This document shows positions 61,385-64,000 of a stretch of 64,000 bases of DNA, piece by piece. The stretch comes from CAYFKJ01 sp964528595 (GTDB taxonomy: Bacteria; Pseudomonadota; Alphaproteobacteria; UBA2966). The notes below the pieces were generated by a model. It was given only the letters and a program-made list of their open reading frames with translations. It searched no databases and was not told the origin of the DNA. The DNA is taken from positions 9,375 to 73,374 of the forward strand of contig CAZGTM010000013.1 in assembly GCA_964528595.1 (NCBI GenBank). The letters are read 5' to 3'. Position numbers and translations under genes: made by a program. How positions within the stretch are numbered: position 1 is the first letter of the stretch; each line of letters opens with the position of its first letter.

Positions 61385-63763
61385 GTGGACGGGCTAAGCG
61401 TCAACGCCTGCGATCACTGCGGTTTGCCGCTCATCCCGGGTGCGATCACGGAGAACGACCAGGGGCGGTTCTGCTGCCCCGGCTGTTCGATGGCCCATGA
61501 CCTGGTGGCGGGGATGGGCCTCGACAAATACTACCGCACCCGGCAACTCGACGACACAATCCGGCCCCTGAAACCCGATGACAGCCAGTTGGATCTCGAT
61601 TTTTCGCTGCATGCGAAGACCGACGGCGAGGGCGCCGCGCAAAACTCGGAAATGTCGCTGGTGATCGAAGGATATCAGTGCGCCGCCTGCGGCTGGCTGA
61701 TCGAACAGGTCCTGGCGCGGGACGACCGCGTGACGTCGGCCCGCGTCAATATGACGACCCAGCGCCTGCGTCTGGTCTGGCATGGACCGGCCGAGCTCGC
61801 CGGAAACATCGTCGAACCGGTGCTGAAACTGGGTTATCGCCTGTTCCCCTACGATGCCGAACTGGTCGAGCAAAGCCGCGCCGCCCGCGACCGCGAATTG
61901 CTCAAGGCAATGGCCGTGGCGGGTTTCGCCGCCGCCAACGTGATGCTGCTGTCCGTCTCCGTATGGGCCGGCTACAGCCAGGGCATGGGGCCGGCGACGC
62001 GGGATCTGATGCATTGGATATCCGCTCTCATCGCGCTGCCGGCCATCGTCTATGCGGGCCAGCCTTTCTTCCGCTCCGGCCTGTCGGTTTTGGCGAGGGG
62101 GCGGGTCAACATGGACGTGCCGATCTCGCTGGCCGTCGTCATAACCGCCGCCATGAGCCTCTATCTGACCGCGACTGGCGCCCGCTACGCCTACTTCGAT
62201 TCCGCTGTCGGCCTACTGTTCTTCCTGTTGATCGGTCGTTATCTCGATCAGCGGGCGCGCAGCCGGGCGCGGTCGTCCGCCGCCCATTTGCTGGCGTTGT
62301 CGACCCGGACAGTGACGGTTCTGGAAGCCGACGGCAGCCGCCGCACCTGCCGCCCCGAGGATGTCGCTCCCGGCAAGACCGTTATCGTCGCCGCGGGTGA
62401 ACGCATCGGCGTGGATGGTGAGGTTTTGCGCGGTCAAAGTGATATCGACCAGAGCCTGCTGACCGGTGAAAGCCTGCCGGTCGCGGTGAGGCCGGGGAGC
62501 GGCGTCAACGCCGGCACACTCAATGTCGGCCAGCCCCTGGAGGTGCGGGCGACGGCGACAGGCGAGGCCACGGCACTGGCTGAAATCGTACGTCTGATGG
62601 AACAGGCGGAACACGGCAAGGCGGCCTATGTCGACCTCGCCGAACGGGTTGCGCGGCTGTATGCGCCGGTCGTCCACGTCATGGGGGCCGCGACCTTTAT
62701 CGGCTGGATGGTCGTCGGCGCGGGCTGGGAGCAGGCGCTTTTGAACGGCGTGGCCGTCCTGATTATCACCTGTCCCTGTGCCCTGGCGTTGGCCGTGCCC
62801 GCTGCTCAGGTGGCGGCGGCCTCCCGCCTGATGCGCCGGGGCGTCCTGCTCAAGACGGCGACGGCGCTGGAGCGTCTGGCGCAGGTCGATACCATCGTGT
62901 TCGACAAGACCGGCACGTTGACCGAAGGACGCCCGGTTCTGGTCAACGACCCGTCCGGTGAGGATTTGAGCATTGCCGCGTCCCTGGCGGTGCATAGCCG
63001 CCACTCCCTGGCCAAAGCCGTCGTTACGGCGGCCGGGGCATTGAGCTGCGAGGTCGTTCAGTTATCCGACGTTCGCGAAGTATCGGGCGGTGGGTTATCG
63101 GCCCGCTCCTCCGGGGTCGAGGTACGCCTCGGCAGCCGCGCGTTTTGCGGCGTCGACTCGGCGGGTGAAGCCGACGGTCCCGAGATGTGGCTTCGCGTCG
63201 GTGATGATGCCCCCGCCCAGTTCGTCTTCGCCGACGAACTGAGGTCCGATGCGGCCGAGGTTATCGGTGCGCTGACCGCGCAGGGATACGACATCCGGAT
63301 CCTTTCCGGCGACCGGCCCGAAACGGTGGCCCGCGTGGCTGCAGAACTGGGTGTGACGGACTATCAGGGCGGCGTGGATCCCGCTGGCAAACACCAGTAT
63401 TTGCACCAGGTTTCCCAGGCGGGCCGTCGGGTCCTGATGGTGGGAGATGGCCTGAACGATGCGCCATCCCTGGCGGCGGCGTTCGTCTCGTTGTCACCGT
63501 CAAGCGCCGCCGACATCAGCCAGACGGCATCCGACGCGGTGTTTCAGGGCGGGCGACTGGCGCCGGTCCGGGAGATCTTGCAGACATCGCGACGGGCCCG
63601 GCGGATCATCGCCCAAAACCTTGGTTTTTCCTTGACCTATAATGTGGTTACCATTCCCTTTGCCGTCGCCGGATTGGTGACACCGCTGTTTGCCGCCGTC
63701 GCCATGTCCACCTCGTCGATTGTCGTCATGGTCAACGCGCTGCGGCTCGGCGGCAGGCGTTAG
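61385..63763 (+). CDS. ccoI: copper P-type ATPase CcoI for cbb3 oxidase assembly
   Basis: A 792-residue P1B-type ATPase of the CopA2/FixI class that exports Cu(I) to the periplasm for oxidase assembly. N-terminal Cys-rich CDHCGLPLIP and CCPGC elements precede an HMA domain with CAACGW near residue 98. Membrane CPC (TCPCALALA), the phosphorylation motif DKTGTL, and the hinge GDGLNDAPS are intact. The start is GTG, immediately after the ccoH stop. Confidence 0.95.
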   Translation: MDGLSVNACDHCGLPLIPGAITENDQGRFCCPGCSMAHDLVAGMGLDKYYRTRQLDDTIRPLKPDDSQLDLDFSLHAKTDGEGAAQNSEMSLVIEGYQCAACGWLIEQVLARDDRVTSARVNMTTQRLRLVWHGPAELAGNIVEPVLKLGYRLFPYDAELVEQSRAARDRELLKAMAVAGFAAANVMLLSVSVWAGYSQGMGPATRDLMHWISALIALPAIVYAGQPFFRSGLSVLARGRVNMDVPISLAVVITAAMSLYLTATGARYAYFDSAVGLLFFLLIGRYLDQRARSRARSSAAHLLALSTRTVTVLEADGSRRTCRPEDVAPGKTVIVAAGERIGVDGEVLRGQSDIDQSLLTGESLPVAVRPGSGVNAGTLNVGQPLEVRATATGEATALAEIVRLMEQAEHGKAAYVDLAERVARLYAPVVHVMGAATFIGWMVVGAGWEQALLNGVAVLIITCPCALALAVPAAQVAAASRLMRRGVLLKTATALERLAQVDTIVFDKTGTLTEGRPVLVNDPSGEDLSIAASLAVHSRHSLAKAVVTAAGALSCEVVQLSDVREVSGGGLSARSSGVEVRLGSRAFCGVDSAGEADGPEMWLRVGDDAPAQFVFADELRSDAAEVIGALTAQGYDIRILSGDRPETVARVAAELGVTDYQGGVDPAGKHQYLHQVSQAGRRVLMVGDGLNDAPSLAAAFVSLSPSSAADISQTASDAVFQGGRLAPVREILQTSRRARRIIAQNLGFSLTYNVVTIPFAVAGLVTPLFAAVAMSTSSIVVMVNALRLGGRR

Positions 63764-63771
63764 GAAGGCAT

Positions 63772-63927
63772 ATGGAAAACCTGATCATCCTGGTGGCTGT
63801 CGCGCTTTGCCTCGGAGGCGGCGGATTGCTGCTGTTTTTCTGGGCGCTGAAACGCAATCAGTTCGAGGACATGGAAGGGGCTGCCAACCGAATCCTGTTC
63901 GACGATGATGAAAAACCCGGCGACTGA
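63772..63927 (+). CDS. ccoS: cbb3 oxidase maturation protein CcoS
   Basis: A 51-residue protein with one helix (residues 4-25) and the CcoS-typical FFWALKRNQFEDMEGAANRILFDDD motif (split here by the helix end). It is required for cofactor insertion in CcoN in other bacteria. It starts 8 bp after ccoI, completing ccoGHIS. GAAGG precedes the ATG. Confidence 0.9.
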   Translation: MENLIILVAVALCLGGGGLLLFFWALKRNQFEDMEGAANRILFDDDEKPGD

Positions 63928-64000
63928 TGACGACGTATTGTGTCCATGGGCGTTGACCCAATTGGAGCGTTCTTAATATGATGTTTGGAATTGGTTTAAG
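63928..64000 (+). other. right-edge intergenic sequence with a possible gene start
   Basis: TTGACC (63953-63958) and TAATAT (63974-63979), spaced 15 bp, could be a promoter. Alternatively, GGAG at 63964-63967 precedes an ATG at 63978 by 10 nt, opening a frame MMFGIGL to the edge. The two readings exclude each other in part, and neither is certain. Confidence 0.25.

Overview
The window is a GC-rich, densely coded piece of an alphaproteobacterial chromosome. The evidence is a ccoNOQP-ccoGHIS (fixNOQP-fixGHIS) cluster behind a perfect FNR/FixK box, a groESL operon with a CIRCE element and an alphaproteobacterial-type GroEL, many PAS-rich histidine kinases, and a large complement of NMT1-type ABC, DMT and sugar-acid genes. 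A free-living, respiratory, metabolically versatile member near the Rhodospirillales is the best guess; the species cannot be named from sequence reading alone. No gap between supported genes exceeds 300 bases, and I found no rRNA, tRNA, CRISPR array, insertion sequence or prophage gene.

Layout. 0-5.5 kb: a TorT-like periplasmic sensor and a CHASE/PAS hybrid kinase with its own receivers and HPt domain. 5.5-9.2 kb: an Lrp regulator divergent from an orphan homodimeric 2-oxo-acid dehydrogenase E1, then a single-domain response regulator. 9.3-19.2 kb: aspartate dehydrogenase, a lone CoxL-type molybdenum hydroxylase, a nitroreductase, an epimerase, a double-GNAT protein, and an NMT1-type ABC importer with a DapA-family aldolase. 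19.2-24.9 kb, minus strand: a tight operon of an SLC13 transporter, PsuK, PsuG and a MetE-like methyltransferase, preceded by an EamA exporter. 25.0-32.1 kb: a TetR regulator and a catabolic operon (enolase superfamily, Gfo/Idh/MocA, DUF993, TIM-barrel isomerase), then an alpha/beta hydrolase and an EamA protein.

32.1-43.4 kb is a sugar-acid island: KDPGal aldolase, a FadR-type GntR regulator, an L-arabinonate-type IlvD/Edd dehydratase, a lone solute-binding protein, a Tat amidase, a PAS-LuxR regulator, an XylX-like FAH protein, a UxaA-type dehydratase, an SDR and a diketo-acid hydrolase-like FAH protein. 43.4-47.1 kb holds a TauE/SafE permease, a DenD-like dehydrogenase, a choline-kinase-like phosphotransferase and a YiiX-like papain-fold protein. 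47.1-49.7 kb has a MarR regulator divergent from fumarylacetoacetase and an LLM-class flavin oxidoreductase. 49.8-52 kb is groESL with a textbook terminator. 52-55.9 kb is a multi-PAS/GAF histidine kinase, and 56-63.9 kb is the complete cbb3 oxidase structural and assembly cluster.

The most interesting link is a 6-6-6 inverted repeat (AGTAAC-N6-GTTACT) over the tetR promoter at 25.0 kb that recurs, with one mismatch, between the divergent ABC binding-protein and aldolase genes at 16.4 kb. This suggests that one TetR protein controls both the importer and the unassigned catabolic operon, together forming a candidate undescribed pathway.
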